Below, piece by piece: positions 1 through 9,218 of a DNA stretch of 20,305 nucleotides. The notes beneath the pieces are model-generated. The model worked only from the letters and a program-made list of their open reading frames with translations, did no database searches and was not told the origin of the DNA. Made by a program: the position numbers and the translations under genes. How positions within the stretch are numbered: position 1 is the first letter of the stretch; the number at the start of each line of letters is the position of its first letter. Origin of the DNA: Cerioporus squamosus (Eukaryota; Basidiomycota; Agaricomycetes; Polyporales; Polyporaceae); assembly GCA_022592435.1 (NCBI GenBank), contig JABYQS010000499.1:1-20305 (forward strand), written 5' to 3'.

Positions 1-2190
1 CTAGACGCATATACCCGCCAACAATATCGCATCACACCTGCTCATCATTCGATCATCCGCAATATGAACATTCTGTCCGAATGTCGCGACACCCGTGATA
101 AAGTCAGGGAAGATCGTCGACTCCTATGTCAAGCTCTTCCCCCGCCGGATGATCGCACATACGATTCTTCACATCCAGGTTCACCTGGCGAACTTGACTC
201 TGACTCTGACATTGACTTCGACTCTCATCAAGCCGCAGGGAATGACCCAGACGTCTCCCTTCCCAAGAAGCAGACTCTTTTAGACGTCATTGACGGTTTT
301 ATATCTGTCCCTGCCAGGTATGCACTGGATAGATGCTTTCTTCGACCTCCTTCTGTGACAGCTAGCAACTCCTTCGGCTCAGCATCCATACTGACTTCAT
401 CGCAGATCTCTGTCTTGAATCACGAACAATCGTACATGCGCACGCTCAAACGAAAGCGTCGACCTGACCCTGTCCCTTTAACCATTCCTTCCATTCCGCC
501 TCGTCCACTCCACACTTTTCAGCATCCCGCTGTTCTTGCAACCGCGTCCCTACGTCAATCTGACAACGCCCCACCCCCCAGCGAACCTTCGCAGCTTGCA
601 CGCTCTCAACTTGTCGTCGGGTGCGATTTCCACGGCGTCATCAATCAGGTGATTATCGAATACCATCTACATGATAACCCCGAACAGCGCCGCGCCTTCG
701 AAATTGTTGCTAATCATGTCTGCTTCGGTGGGCCCCAGTTACTGCTCTATGTAGGCGGCGTCGGTGGTACCGGGAAGTCCTACGTTATCAACGCTATTCT
801 GCGCTTATTTACCCTTATAGGCCGTCGCAACCAGATCCTGGTTTCTGCGCCCACGGGAGCCGCTGCTATCCTCATAGGCGGATTCACAATCCATTCTCTG
901 CTCTTGCTCCCTCGTCATGAACATGAGAAACTGAACTTGCAACTGCTCACTCTCATATGGGACAACGTATTCTATCTGATAATAGACGAAGTATCCATGA
1001 TCAGTGCAAATTTGCTCACTGACATATGTTCTCGCTTGCAGCATGCCAAAGGGGCCTTCCCTGGTGCAGAAGACATACCTTTCGGTGGCGTGAACATTAT
1101 CTTTCTTGGCGACTTCGGTCAACTACGTCCCGTGAACGGCGCTCCGTTATACAGTCACACATATAGTGGGAAGCCTACCGCACAGCAAGCACAACGCAAA
1201 GCCGCTATTAGAGCCTTCCAGGGCGTCTACCTGTGGAAAGAGATCGTCCGCGACGTTGTCCTCCTGCGCAAAAACCATCGCCAGACAAACGACCCCGCAT
1301 ATTCCGCCTTGCTCGCTCGTATCCGAGAAGGCCATAGCGGCAACGCCCGCTTGGCTAGATCCGCGTATGACTTTCACACTCTCCAAAGTCGCCTTGTGCA
1401 GAATTTCGATGCGACGACATGTGCTCGCTTCGCAGACGCTCCTGTCATAGTTGGTCGCAAGACACTACGAGATGCCCTTAACTATCGACTCCTTCAGCAC
1501 CACGCAGATAGCCTCGGAGCAGAAGTTCACACCTATTACTCAGTCGACAAAGTAGACGGGCAGGTTCCATCTGAACAGGATCGCGAGAAGGTCTGGGACT
1601 TATCGTCCTCCTGCACTCATGATAGCCTGGGACGCTTACCGCTTTTTCCAGGTATGCGCGTCATGATTCAGGAGAATATAGCTTTCGCCCACAACGTAGT
1701 TAACGGTGCCGTTGGGACCGTACGCGACATTAGATACGAAGAATACCTCGGTCGGCGAATAATCTCAGTCGTGTACGTCGAAATTCCCGGCGCAGGCCGC
1801 CTTGTCGGGCAAACACACGATGACATTATTCCCGTCTTTCCTGTACCTCATCACTTCACATGGACCAAGCGCGCAAAGACCAAGACCACCCCCGCAGACA
1901 CCGCCGCTGTGTCCCGCCTTCAACCTCCAATTCTCCCGGCTTACGTCTACACCGACTACAAATCCCAAGGTCGATCTCTAGATACTGCGATAGTTGACCT
2001 CGACAGCGCGTTCAGCATTCAGGGTGCCTATGTCATGCTTTCCCGCGTCCGCAGTTTGGATGGCCTCGCGATCCTCCGCCCCTTCAGAGCCTTGAAGATT
2101 GAGAACAGGCTACAGCAAGATATTCGCGCGGAATTGAATGACCTCGAACTCCGTGCTCAGAGAACCGCTGCCCGCTATCAGTACTCTTGA
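1..2190 (+). CDS. Pif1-family DNA helicase, probable C-terminal half of a Helitron transposase (5' partial)
   Basis: Superfamily 1B (Pif1/RecD-like) ATP-dependent 5'-3' helicase. Numbered from the first in-window ATG (position 64, 708 residues): Walker A GGVGGTGKS at 231-239, motif Ia APTGAAA at 262-268, Walker B/DEVSM at 308-312, motif III GDFGQLRPV at 349-357, LRKNHRQ near 401-407, FPGMRVMIQENIA at 528-540, and C-terminal YKSQGRSLD (632-640) and YVMLSRVRS (656-664). The set is complete and unbroken, so the helicase core looks intact. The frame is open from base 1 to the ATG with no stop, so the true protein probably starts upstream of the window. Fungal Helitron proteins carry an N-terminal Rep/HUH nuclease before such a helicase; that part is not visible here. 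Residues 30-180 are low-complexity and acidic/Pro-rich. A free-standing amplified Pif1 gene is the alternative. Stop TGA at 2188-2190. Confidence 0.85.
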   Translation, partial: LDAYTRQQYRITPAHHSIIRNMNILSECRDTRDKVREDRRLLCQALPPPDDRTYDSSHPGSPGELDSDSDIDFDSHQAAGNDPDVSLPKKQTLLDVIDGFISVPARYALDRCFLRPPSVTASNSFGSASILTSSQISVLNHEQSYMRTLKRKRRPDPVPLTIPSIPPRPLHTFQHPAVLATASLRQSDNAPPPSEPSQLARSQLVVGCDFHGVINQVIIEYHLHDNPEQRRAFEIVANHVCFGGPQLLLYVGGVGGTGKSYVINAILRLFTLIGRRNQILVSAPTGAAAILIGGFTIHSLLLLPRHEHEKLNLQLLTLIWDNVFYLIIDEVSMISANLLTDICSRLQHAKGAFPGAEDIPFGGVNIIFLGDFGQLRPVNGAPLYSHTYSGKPTAQQAQRKAAIRAFQGVYLWKEIVRDVVLLRKNHRQTNDPAYSALLARIREGHSGNARLARSAYDFHTLQSRLVQNFDATTCARFADAPVIVGRKTLRDALNYRLLQHHADSLGAEVHTYYSVDKVDGQVPSEQDREKVWDLSSSCTHDSLGRLPLFPGMRVMIQENIAFAHNVVNGAVGTVRDIRYEEYLGRRIISVVYVEIPGAGRLVGQTHDDIIPVFPVPHHFTWTKRAKTKTTPADTAAVSRLQPPILPAYVYTDYKSQGRSLDTAIVDLDSAFSIQGAYVMLSRVRSLDGLAILRPFRALKIENRLQQDIRAELNDLELRAQRTAARYQYS

Positions 2191-2960
2191 TCTGACATTC
2201 CCGCCACTTGTATTGTATGCTCTCCCTCGTCCCAATACTATTTATGCAACCACCGCTGAGTGCATTTGTTCCCCACAATCATACCGCAACTAGACCTGTC
2301 TCGTTATAATTAGCCACTGCCAGTAATTGCGCCCCGAAATAGAAGCTATGTTAAGCGCTTTGGCTGACAAACAAAGCCAGAGTGCTTGATACAGGCTGAC
2401 TTGGTCCGTGCACACCCGTGAGAACGTGGAGCCGTCAACAGTCGCCACACATCCCTGTAAGGCTCTTCTATCATCTGCCCACCGACTCTTTCTCCCAACT
2501 TTGCCATCTCTGACTTTCTAGACATCAACGACAATCCACACGCTCATATCGCCGTCTCGAGTAGCCTGACGAGGCACATCCTTTCGTTTCCAGCTGTACT
2601 CTCCCGGTCAGGCAAGTCAACTCGCAACGGTATCCTCTCTCCATTGTTCTCAGTTCTATGTACTGACATCCGTCCACGACAGTCTTTCTGTACATAGACC
2701 GTCACATTAATGGCATCCGCACAAGTGTGGCGCATTCCACCAGATGCGTAACCCCCTCTCCCCCTTATCCATCACAACGTGATCATGTGTACGCCCCGTT
2801 CCACCATGAATGCAACAAGATCCTCTCCTACTTCGCGATTCTATCTGGCTGACCGACCTGCGACAAGCCAATGCTACCTGTGATGACTCGGTCAGTATCA
2901 TATTGTCCTATCTAGCTGCTATCCTCCCAGCGACGTGACAACATTCCCTGTGAATTCGTG

Positions 2961-2979
2961 GCGACTCGGCGCCAGTCGC
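2961..2979. other. Short hairpin, GCGACT/AGTCGC stem
   Basis: Perfect 6-bp inverted repeat GCGACT...AGTCGC with a 7-nt loop CGGCGCC that itself contains the palindrome GGCGCC. It resembles the size of a Helitron 3' hairpin but is not followed by CTRR, so its role is unassigned. Confidence 0.4.
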
Positions 2980-2997
2980 AGACAATAGCTGCTTACC

Positions 2998-3009
2998 TAC
3001 TTCGAAGTA
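2998..3009. other. 12-bp perfect palindrome TACTTCGAAGTA
   Basis: A perfect dyad centred on TCGA, 44 bp left of the LTR boundary. It could be a protein-binding dyad or chance; no gene context supports a role. Confidence 0.35.
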
Positions 3010-3472
3010 CATCTATCTCTGTCTCTATGTTCCTGTACTGACTTGTTCACTGCTGACGTGCGTAAAAGTTACTTCAAAGAAATAACTTTCACCTGAGGTT
3101 ATCGGATCTGAGCAAGATCAGATGATGCCTCAGTTGTTCGGTGTAGTGATAATGCTCAACCTGTCAAGGTAGAATGAGTCGAGATGGAATATTCCAGGTT
3201 GGGTTCCCAGATGGAACTTTCAATTGGATCTGTCAAAGAATCTGGACGTATGTTTGATGATGTTCCGATATCGGATCGGACTTGACTTCACTTGGAGGAT
3301 CGCTCGAGGATGCCTCAGTTCATAGACGTGTGTGTGTGCATATAACTCTTAGACGACGATAGACTTGACTTCAGATTACTACTGTCAGAGTAGCAGAGAC
3401 TAGGCTTGCTTGGAGGCACTCAGCAAGAGAGTGGAAGGGGAAAACTTGCCCTCCATCCCTTGAGGGGTGGGG

Positions 3473-3481
3473 GTTTATATA
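3473..3481 (-). promoter_or_regulatory. TATA box in 3' LTR
   Basis: TATATAAAC read on the minus strand. It matches the copy in the 5' LTR and marks the U3/R boundary about 25-32 nt downstream. Confidence 0.6.
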
Positions 3482-3529
3482 CTGTCTCTATGGGAAAATT
3501 ACAAATATTACCAAACAGTTCTCTAGGTC

Positions 3530-3825
3530 ATTGTTCTTGGTAAGACAATAAGAGAAGGACAATAGAAAAGTAATAATGAGGGTAGAAGGCACAACAGTCA
3601 TCAGGATAATAGCATGGGAGGATTGAGGTAGGACAATCATAATCTAAGAATAATACCATAGGGAAGTAAAAAGTCCTGGGAATGTTCAAGGACAATGGAG
3701 ATGATGAACAATACTTCTATCTCAAGTGTGAGATAACATGAGAGGGACAAAAGGTTGGACAACAATAAGAGGAGAGTAGTATAATGAGCACAATAAGCTT
3801 GGAGCATAATGGTGTATAGTACAAT
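3530..3825. promoter_or_regulatory. Cluster of ACAAT motifs in U3
   Basis: On the plus strand ACAAT occurs at 3545, 3559, 3633, 3692, 3708, 3762, 3790 and 3821, with ATTGT at 3530, mostly in the wider context (G)GACAATA or ACAATAAG. It lies just upstream of the TATA box in element orientation and is repeated in the other LTR. ACAAT/ATTGT is the core site of HMG-box DNA-binding proteins; that link is inference. Confidence 0.35.
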
Positions 3826-3991
3826 AGAAAAGGGGAATTAAACAAGATAAAATCATGTGGCTTACCTATAGAAGTTATCTGAGTCCAATTTCATATAGGG
3901 ATATCAAGAAGATATGGGTTCATCGTTCACCAAGTCAAAAAGTACATATGCCCATTTCAATGTCCAGTTAGAGTCTGCTATGCGTCCAGGC

Positions 3992-5261
3992 CTAGTCATC
4001 CAAGAGGCTTCCAATGATCATATCCTCCTCGTCCTCGATGAGGTACCCATTGACGTCGTAACGGGGTCCTGCGACAGTGGGCTCGATCGCATTAGTTGCG
4101 AAGACTAGATCGGAGAGGTTGTCAGCCACACTGTCCTCATCGTCGGCATAGACAACGCCGCCGTAGATAACGTCGCCATTCCATCGCAACTCGATGACTT
4201 CTAACTCGGATATTCCAGATCCAAGCGTGTCCTCTGACTCGCTGAGGGGGATGTCGCAAAGGGTGGCGCTCGTACCTTCGGACACCGTGCCAAGTGCTGT
4301 CTCCGCACGTGCAGGTTCATCGTCCCACTCGAGCGTATCCGTGAGTCCTGCGCCCAGGACCATCTCGGCGATGTCCTCAGAAGCGAGGTGGCTCTCGACC
4401 GTGGAGTGCAGCTCGTGGTCCGACACGATGTGCTCGTGGTCCGACACGATGTGCTCGTGGTCCGACACGATGTCGGGAGACCTTGAAGGCGTATAGGGTG
4501 TGGGTGACTCGGTCAGACGGATGAGACCGATGTCGTCCTCCCTGTCCCGAGGGACACTAGGCGGGGCTTCAAACCGCCGCAGAAGAACTGGGTCTGGTCC
4601 CCTGGTGACGTAGTTGCGGAGCCGGGGTTGCTGGTAGGTCTCGGAACTATGGACCAGGCTACGTGCGAGGAATCAGTCACATTCCGTGCATGTCACCCGC
4701 CCCACAGTTTAGAATGCAACGTCCTCGTTGCGTCAAGGAATGGATGACTCACTTGTATTGATCATATACCAGTCGACGAAGCGCAGATACCGGCATGATT
4801 GACGACGCCATGCGCAGGAACCAGAGGTTGGTGCATGAAAGGGGAACGTGGAACACGCTCGGCAGAAGGAGAAGTCCTCCATGCTCGTTCACGAAGTCGG
4901 CACTTGCTGTGCGCCAGCCTTGGAACCGGGCACAGACACGATCTTCCTGGATGACAATGTCGACTATGTCCATGAAGATGGTGAGGCCGGTGAAGTCCAC
5001 CTGTAGCCGAGGGTCCTCGACATAGACGATGGAGTATGGCCGGATCTTGGTCTCGGTCCACGGCTGCTGGGCCTGTGGCTGGACGTACCAGACGTACGCT
5101 GGTGGCGTCACAAAGTAGGTGACAGGAGTCGTGCAGAACTGTTCACGGTTGGCGGGAGTGAGAGGTTCTAGGGCAGGGCCTGGAGGCATAGTGTCCACAT
5201 CCGGTCCAAAGACAGTAGCATAAAGGATGGTCTTGGGGGAGGAGAAGAAATAGCGGTACAT
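3992..5261 (-). CDS. Third ORF of the gypsy element, predicted two-exon gene ending inside the 3' LTR; function unknown
   Basis: Exon 1 runs from 5261 to 4753. I chose ATG 5261 because it sits in CCACCATG, a strong eukaryotic context; an in-frame ATG at 5351 would add 30 residues. Unspliced, the frame stops at 4749. A GTGAGT donor begins at 4752, a CTGAT branch-like site follows, and a TAG acceptor ends at 4659. Removing these 94 nt keeps the phase and joins an open frame of 222 codons within the LTR (stop 3992-3994), giving about 391 residues. No known domain is recognised. The N-terminal part is hydrophobic/aromatic-rich (PPAYVWYV, FTGLTIFMDIVDIV) without a clear signal peptide or membrane span. 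The C-terminal part is strongly acidic with SDHEHIV heptads. It sits where env-like genes occur, but nothing seen makes it an envelope protein. Splicing is predicted, not shown; without it exon 1 encodes a 170-residue protein. Confidence 0.55.
4411..4473. repeat. 21-bp tandem repeat, three copies, in the 3' LTR
   Basis: Three perfect 21-bp units (4411-4431, 4432-4452, 4453-4473). On the minus strand each unit encodes the heptapeptide SDHEHIV in frame with the LTR open frame. The other LTR has two units, at 15086-15127. Confidence 0.9.
4659..4752 (-). other. Predicted 94-bp intron spanning the polypurine tract and the LTR edge
   Basis: Donor GTGAGT at 4752-4747, branch-like CTGAT about 15 nt before the acceptor, acceptor GTAG ending at 4659. 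The phase matches on both sides. It removes the exon 1 stop codon, the polypurine tract (4696-4703) and the first 37 nt of the LTR. Confidence 0.5.
4696..4703 (-). promoter_or_regulatory. Polypurine tract (plus-strand primer site)
   Basis: GGGGCGGG on the minus strand, directly abutting the TG of the 3' LTR, as expected for second-strand priming. One C interrupts the run. Confidence 0.7.
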
Positions 5262-5362
5262 GGTGGACAGCGACGATGTGCTGGCAGTCGGAGGACAGTG
5301 GTGGTGTGCGGGCAACAGAAACGGTGGGAAACTCTTAGAGAGCTCCCGCATTCTTCAAGCGT

Positions 5363-7020
5363 CTAAGGAAGCCACTCATCCTCGGAATCCTCCGAATTTG
5401 TCATCGAGTCTAAACTTGGATCATCTTGGTCACTAGCGATCTCAAGATCTGATTCTGGGCCACTCGATATGTCAGGAAGGTTCCGTGTATTGCGTGGTCG
5501 GTAGGGAAGAAGCCGGAAACTTGCAAAGCCTTGACGCATGTGGGTCCCATCAAGCTCTTTCAAGACGTAGGTCCCTGCTTTTGTTTGTCGGTGTACTATG
5601 TATGGTCCAGAATATCGGGTGAATACTTGTCTTCTAACCCTGCATCTCGTGCTGAGTTACGGATAAGAACCAGTGTCCCTCGTTTGATGGGAATATTCCG
5701 CAATCGATGATGGAATCGTTTCTCGAACTGGGCCTTTGATGCAAGCCGTGACCGTAGAATTGCGTTACTGGCTCGCTGCAGGTCCCGTGGACGCTTATCT
5801 AGCTGGCGCATTCTGAGTGCTAGGAGCTCAGCTGGAGAGAGTCCGGCCCGATAGTTGCTGATCATGAATGTGGCTTCAGTTAGATCAAATGGCAAGATGG
5901 GGTGCATTCCATGGAGTAGATAGAATGGGCTAAAACCTGTCGAACGCCGGGTGGTTACCCGGTCTGCAAAGAATGCCAAGGGAACCTTCTCTGGCCATCT
6001 CTCTGGTTTATCTTCGCAATCCTTAAGAATGGCCTGACGGATGGTAAGTGTCCTTGTTCCACGATGCCAGAGGCATGCTTATTATAAGGGGTGATTTTGA
6101 TCTGTGGAATACCATAGCGCTTTAGTAGTCTCTTCGTAGCTCCCATGAATTCTGAGCCATTGTCGGTGATTATTTCTGCGATGTGTCCATAGCGGCAGAT
6201 GACCTGCTCCCATAGGAACTTGGCAATGCTTTGCGAAGTTAATCGTTTCAGTGCTCGGCCCTCCACGGCATGAGACAGATCATCTCGGGCTGCCACCAGA
6301 TAACGATATCCTCTAGCTTTGGGCATAAACATGACATCCGCATAGATTTGAGTGAAAATCGTGACTGGAGTGCGTATGGTGGGTGAGACCTCGAATTTTT
6401 TTGTACTCCATATTTGGCATTGGTGGCATGAACCCACATGGTGTTTGACGTCCTGATACATTCGTGGCCAGTAGAATCGTTCCCGAAGATGATAGAAGAC
6501 TCCGTATGTTCCACGATGTCCTAGATTTTCGTGTGCATATTTAAGTATTTGATATCTCCTTTCTGGCTTATCACGACCAAAAGTGGATAGCCATCGGTCC
6601 GTCGTTTGAACATTTTGTCATTTTCCACGTAAAAGCGTGATGCACGTTGTAGAAATCGTCTTTTTGCTTGTATTGAGTTGAAGGGAGGTGTCTCAAGAGT
6701 CATAAGAAAATGGCGTATTTGAACCAGTATTTCCTCCTGCGAGTTTGGACCTATTTGATATGAGGGTAGGTTCTGAATGTGGTTGGCTTCAGGGAGAATA
6801 GTAGAAAAGAATGTGGTGTCATCTAACCATTTTTCCATTTCTTCGGCCTGCACTCGTTCCTCTTCGGTAGGTGTCTCCGGGAAGAGCGTCTGGGCCTCGA
6901 TGCTTATCTGCCGGTACATGGTGTAATTCGAAATCGAAGAGTAGTATTCCTTGTATCCAACGGTTCAGGGTAGCATTGGGTTGGAGGTCAGGATTATTGA
7001 GCATGTCTTTGATGTATTTG
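5363..7020 (-). pseudogene. pol: pol, distal part: end of RNase H, linker, integrase; frame broken about five times
   Basis: Coding continues from the RT-RNase H ORF through different frames. Near 7015 the frame moves to one reading YIKDMLNNPDLQPNA through HRGPDAL; near 6900 to the linker with EEMEKWLDD; near 6555 to the integrase zinc finger (HENLGH...CHQC) and catalytic core with YADVMF, TDNGSEF and ASGIVEQGH (D, D, E); near 6045 to RQAILKDCEDKPERWP; near 5620 to the GPY/F-type YSGPYIV and an acidic tail ending EDEWLP at 5363. All three catalytic acids are present. Most shifts fit a single missing base, and two lie in homopolymers (AAA near 7013, CCC near 5625). Either the copy is recently dead or these are sequence errors. 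Integrase would insert the element's cDNA. No chromodomain is seen after GPY/F. Confidence 0.85.
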
Positions 7021-8491
7021 CATCTACTTCTAAAATCAATCGTTTGATGCCAATGAGATAGAGTCTCCAGTGGCGTAGAGCTCGGAAACATCCGTACAAT
7101 TCAAGTTTCGGTTGACTGTATCTTGACTCTCGATCGTTGAAGGGTAGCGACCCGTAACGTGCAGGTCTGCGCTTTCCGTGTTCATCGTCTTGGGAGAGAA
7201 TGAATCCGACTGCAATGACACTGGAGTCAACTGATAGGTAGACTGGTCGATCGGAGGAGTAGTCGATGGGGTGGAGAGCTGGCGCAGAGGATATGAGGGT
7301 CTTTAATTTTTGAAATGCTTCCTCTCGCCTTTCATCCCAGACAAAGTCTGTGTCTTTCCGAACAAGTTCTGTTAGGGGTCGTGCAATTTCGGAGTATCCT
7401 TTAACCCAGATCCGCACCGTCCCGCAAAGACCTAAAAAGCCACGGACCTCCTTCACATTTCGTAGCTGTGGCCAGTTCAAGACCTTGTCAATTTTCGCAT
7501 CCTCAGGGGACCTTCCTGCTAGGGTGCATTTTTGTCCTACAATGATAACGTCCGGCCGGCATATTTGCAACTTTTTGGCAGAGACCGTTGCTCCTGCATG
7601 TCCAAGTCGGTGCATGATTCGGTGGACATCGACTGCGTGCTCCCATATATACCTCCTTATTCCTGGATTTTCTGGAAGAGTCTCCGGATCTCCATTCTTG
7701 TCAGGGTAATTTGTGCGGGATCCTTTAATTGGAAGATCATCAATAAAGATGTTGGCAGTATGAGGGATCTCGTGTTGGAGGATGAAAGACATGCAATTCT
7801 GAAATTCTGCAGGTGAATTTGTATAGCCCTGTGGCATGCAGGTGAGGCGTAGAAGTCCTAACGGTGTCATGAATGCAGTGAGGTCTCGACTCCGCGGATG
7901 CACGATGCGTGCGTCGTAACCTGAGTAAAGGTCAAAGACAGTGTAACATTGATATCCTGCGAATGGCTCGACAAAGTCATCCATGATGGGAGGTGATCCT
8001 GCATCCCGTATGCTGACTCGGTTGAGTGGCTGGAGATCGTGGACGAGTCGGAGGTCTCCATTTTTCTTCAGTACGCAAAAGTATCGCGACCGGTATGAAG
8101 ACTGACTTGGCTCGTAGACTCCAGCGGCCATTCTGTCCTTTAGAATTTTTATAACTTTATCTTTGATTCCAGGGGCTATGGGAATATTTGGCTCTTTCCA
8201 GGCCGTATGCGGGACAACCGGCATGATGTATGGGGAGAAGTAGTCGTTCCGCAATGTGCCTCGGTCACTGTCCTGGAATGCTATTGCTTTCTCGTTCAAC
8301 TGGAGTATGTGGAGGAATAGTCTCTCCTCCTCGGGCCATAGATATCCATCTTTGTTCAAGGCTAGTTTTTCTATACGTTCTGCAGTCAATTTTGCGGTCG
8401 GGACAAAGTCGGGGATGATGGGCGTGAGCTCAGGAAGGGTCGCTAAAGGGTCCTCCGGAAACTGGCGTATAACGCGGAATTCCTCTGGCAT
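6965..8491 (-). CDS. pol: pol, proximal part: reverse transcriptase and RNase H
   Basis: Copies the element's RNA into cDNA and degrades the template. I took ATG 8491 (A at -3) as start, giving 508 residues, although the same frame is open and coding-like from about 8790. RT motifs in order: SRYFCVLKKNGDLRLVHDLQPLN, VFDLYSGYDARIV (first catalytic Asp), CMPQGYTNSPAEFQ, and FIDD with the Asp pair at 251-252, followed by LGFLG-type RGFLGLCG. RNase H follows with SVDSS (D422), QPKLELYG and LEVDAN. The frame then runs off into unrelated residues and stops at 6965, because the rest of RNase H lies in another frame from about 7015. The RT core itself is intact. The RT style is that of a gypsy family common in Agaricomycetes. 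Confidence 0.9.
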   Translation of the reverse strand: MPEEFRVIRQFPEDPLATLPELTPIIPDFVPTAKLTAERIEKLALNKDGYLWPEEERLFLHILQLNEKAIAFQDSDRGTLRNDYFSPYIMPVVPHTAWKEPNIPIAPGIKDKVIKILKDRMAAGVYEPSQSSYRSRYFCVLKKNGDLRLVHDLQPLNRVSIRDAGSPPIMDDFVEPFAGYQCYTVFDLYSGYDARIVHPRSRDLTAFMTPLGLLRLTCMPQGYTNSPAEFQNCMSFILQHEIPHTANIFIDDLPIKGSRTNYPDKNGDPETLPENPGIRRYIWEHAVDVHRIMHRLGHAGATVSAKKLQICRPDVIIVGQKCTLAGRSPEDAKIDKVLNWPQLRNVKEVRGFLGLCGTVRIWVKGYSEIARPLTELVRKDTDFVWDERREEAFQKLKTLISSAPALHPIDYSSDRPVYLSVDSSVIAVGFILSQDDEHGKRRPARYGSLPFNDRESRYSQPKLELYGCFRALRHWRLYLIGIKRLILEVDANTSKTCSIILTSNPMLP

Positions 8492-9218
8492 AGTACCTGC
8501 AACAGGCTTTACCTTCTTGTCCACTCGCTTGTAGGCCGTGTGCGTATGTAGGTCTGTCTGTGGCGTGTCCGCAGTCTCGATTACGGCGTAGAACAATGAT
8601 AACAGTGGCTCCTCTTCAGTCTTAATCGACGCCTGCACTGCCGCTGGATGTGTCCTTAGGTTAGGAGTAGTACGAGGACATCGGTCCTCCCATCCCTCGC
8701 CAGAAAGAACGTCGACCTCGACGGGGCATGGTGCCAAGACAGGAACATGGGCGGGAGGGCGGGACAAGTCTGGTAGGGGGCTAATTGTGACATGATATAT
8801 CAATGCAAGATTCAACACCGGTTGATCAATGTACAAATATAAGTATTTACGGTATGAGCATACACCTAATCTATTTACTAGCCAGTCCAATAATATACTA
8901 GGGGATGATGAAGGGATACAACAGCAGACGATAATCAAGATGTCACTATATGATACAGCAGGATGCCGAGATGACAGAGGAGTATGCAAGAACAGGCAGA
9001 GATGCACAAGATAACGGTATACGTACAAGTATGAGTAAGACCAAAATACTGAAGGTCCAACAAGATGCGGGGACAATGGGGGAGACGTCAAGCCAGCAAA
9101 ACTGTAGGGGATGCTTACAACAAGAAGTTCGCGTCGCAGACGCGTGTGCCATGAGGTTACTGAACGACAAGAATCATGAATGAATGAAGGAGGAGATAGA
9201 TGATGGTGACGACGTACG
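8492..9218 (-). other. Gap between the Gag-protease stop and the RT start
   Basis: About 727 nt. Positions 8790-8492 are open in the RT frame with protein-like composition (Pro-rich, then acidic) and may be the true N-terminus of pol. A possible acceptor ATTAG lies near 8784. Positions 9218-8790 show no coding character. A GTACGT donor-like motif at 9217-9212 lies just after the gag stop, so a simple in-frame gag-pol splice is not supported. How pol is expressed remains open. Confidence 0.4.

Larger units (their letters stand above)
2191..3053. other. 863-bp stretch without a supportable gene (possible Helitron 3' tail)
   Basis: This lies between the helicase stop and the gypsy LTR. Short open frames on the minus strand have no recognisable domain and look like chance. 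If the helicase belongs to a Helitron, its 3' terminus (short hairpin followed within about 10-12 nt by CTRR) should be here or was lost. I found a hairpin at 2961-2979 but no CTRR at the expected spacing, so no terminus is called. Confidence 0.5.
3054..4695 (-). repeat. 3' LTR of the gypsy element (1642 bp)
   Basis: This is the right-end LTR in element orientation. It begins TGACATGC next to the polypurine tract (4695) and ends GCACGTCA at 3054. It is co-linear with 13729-15349 throughout. Substitutions relative to the other LTR were read at 3120, 3135, 3240, 3245, 3252, 3911, 4217, 4226, 4387, 4410, 4475 and 4508. The only length change is three versus two copies of a 21-bp unit. A TATA box at 3473-3481 places U3 at roughly 4695-3450. 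About half of U3 (4658-3992) is an open frame on the element's sense strand that looks like the last exon of the third ORF. Confidence 0.95.

Noticed and set aside
2346..2901. Three minus-strand ORFs of about 62-64 codons
   Set aside because: Short, no domain, no splice links, and not related to the missing part of the second element.
3222..3228. Possible self-priming of the gypsy element (7-nt complement of its primer-binding site inside the LTR)
   Set aside because: Only 7 nt, and located far from the predicted mRNA 5' end; the TGG motif favours tRNA priming.
3914..4108. Plus-strand open frame inside the LTR, identical in both LTRs (also 14589-14783)
   Set aside because: It is antisense to the longer acidic frame, has no strong start or domain, and its duplication is due simply to the LTR pair.
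4749..5261. Calling the third ORF an envelope gene
   Set aside because: Position fits, but no signal peptide, clear membrane span, cleavage site or glycoprotein pattern is visible.
5363..5622. Chromodomain at the integrase C-terminus
   Set aside because: After the GPY/F-like motif the tail is short and acidic without the aromatic cage pattern of a chromodomain.
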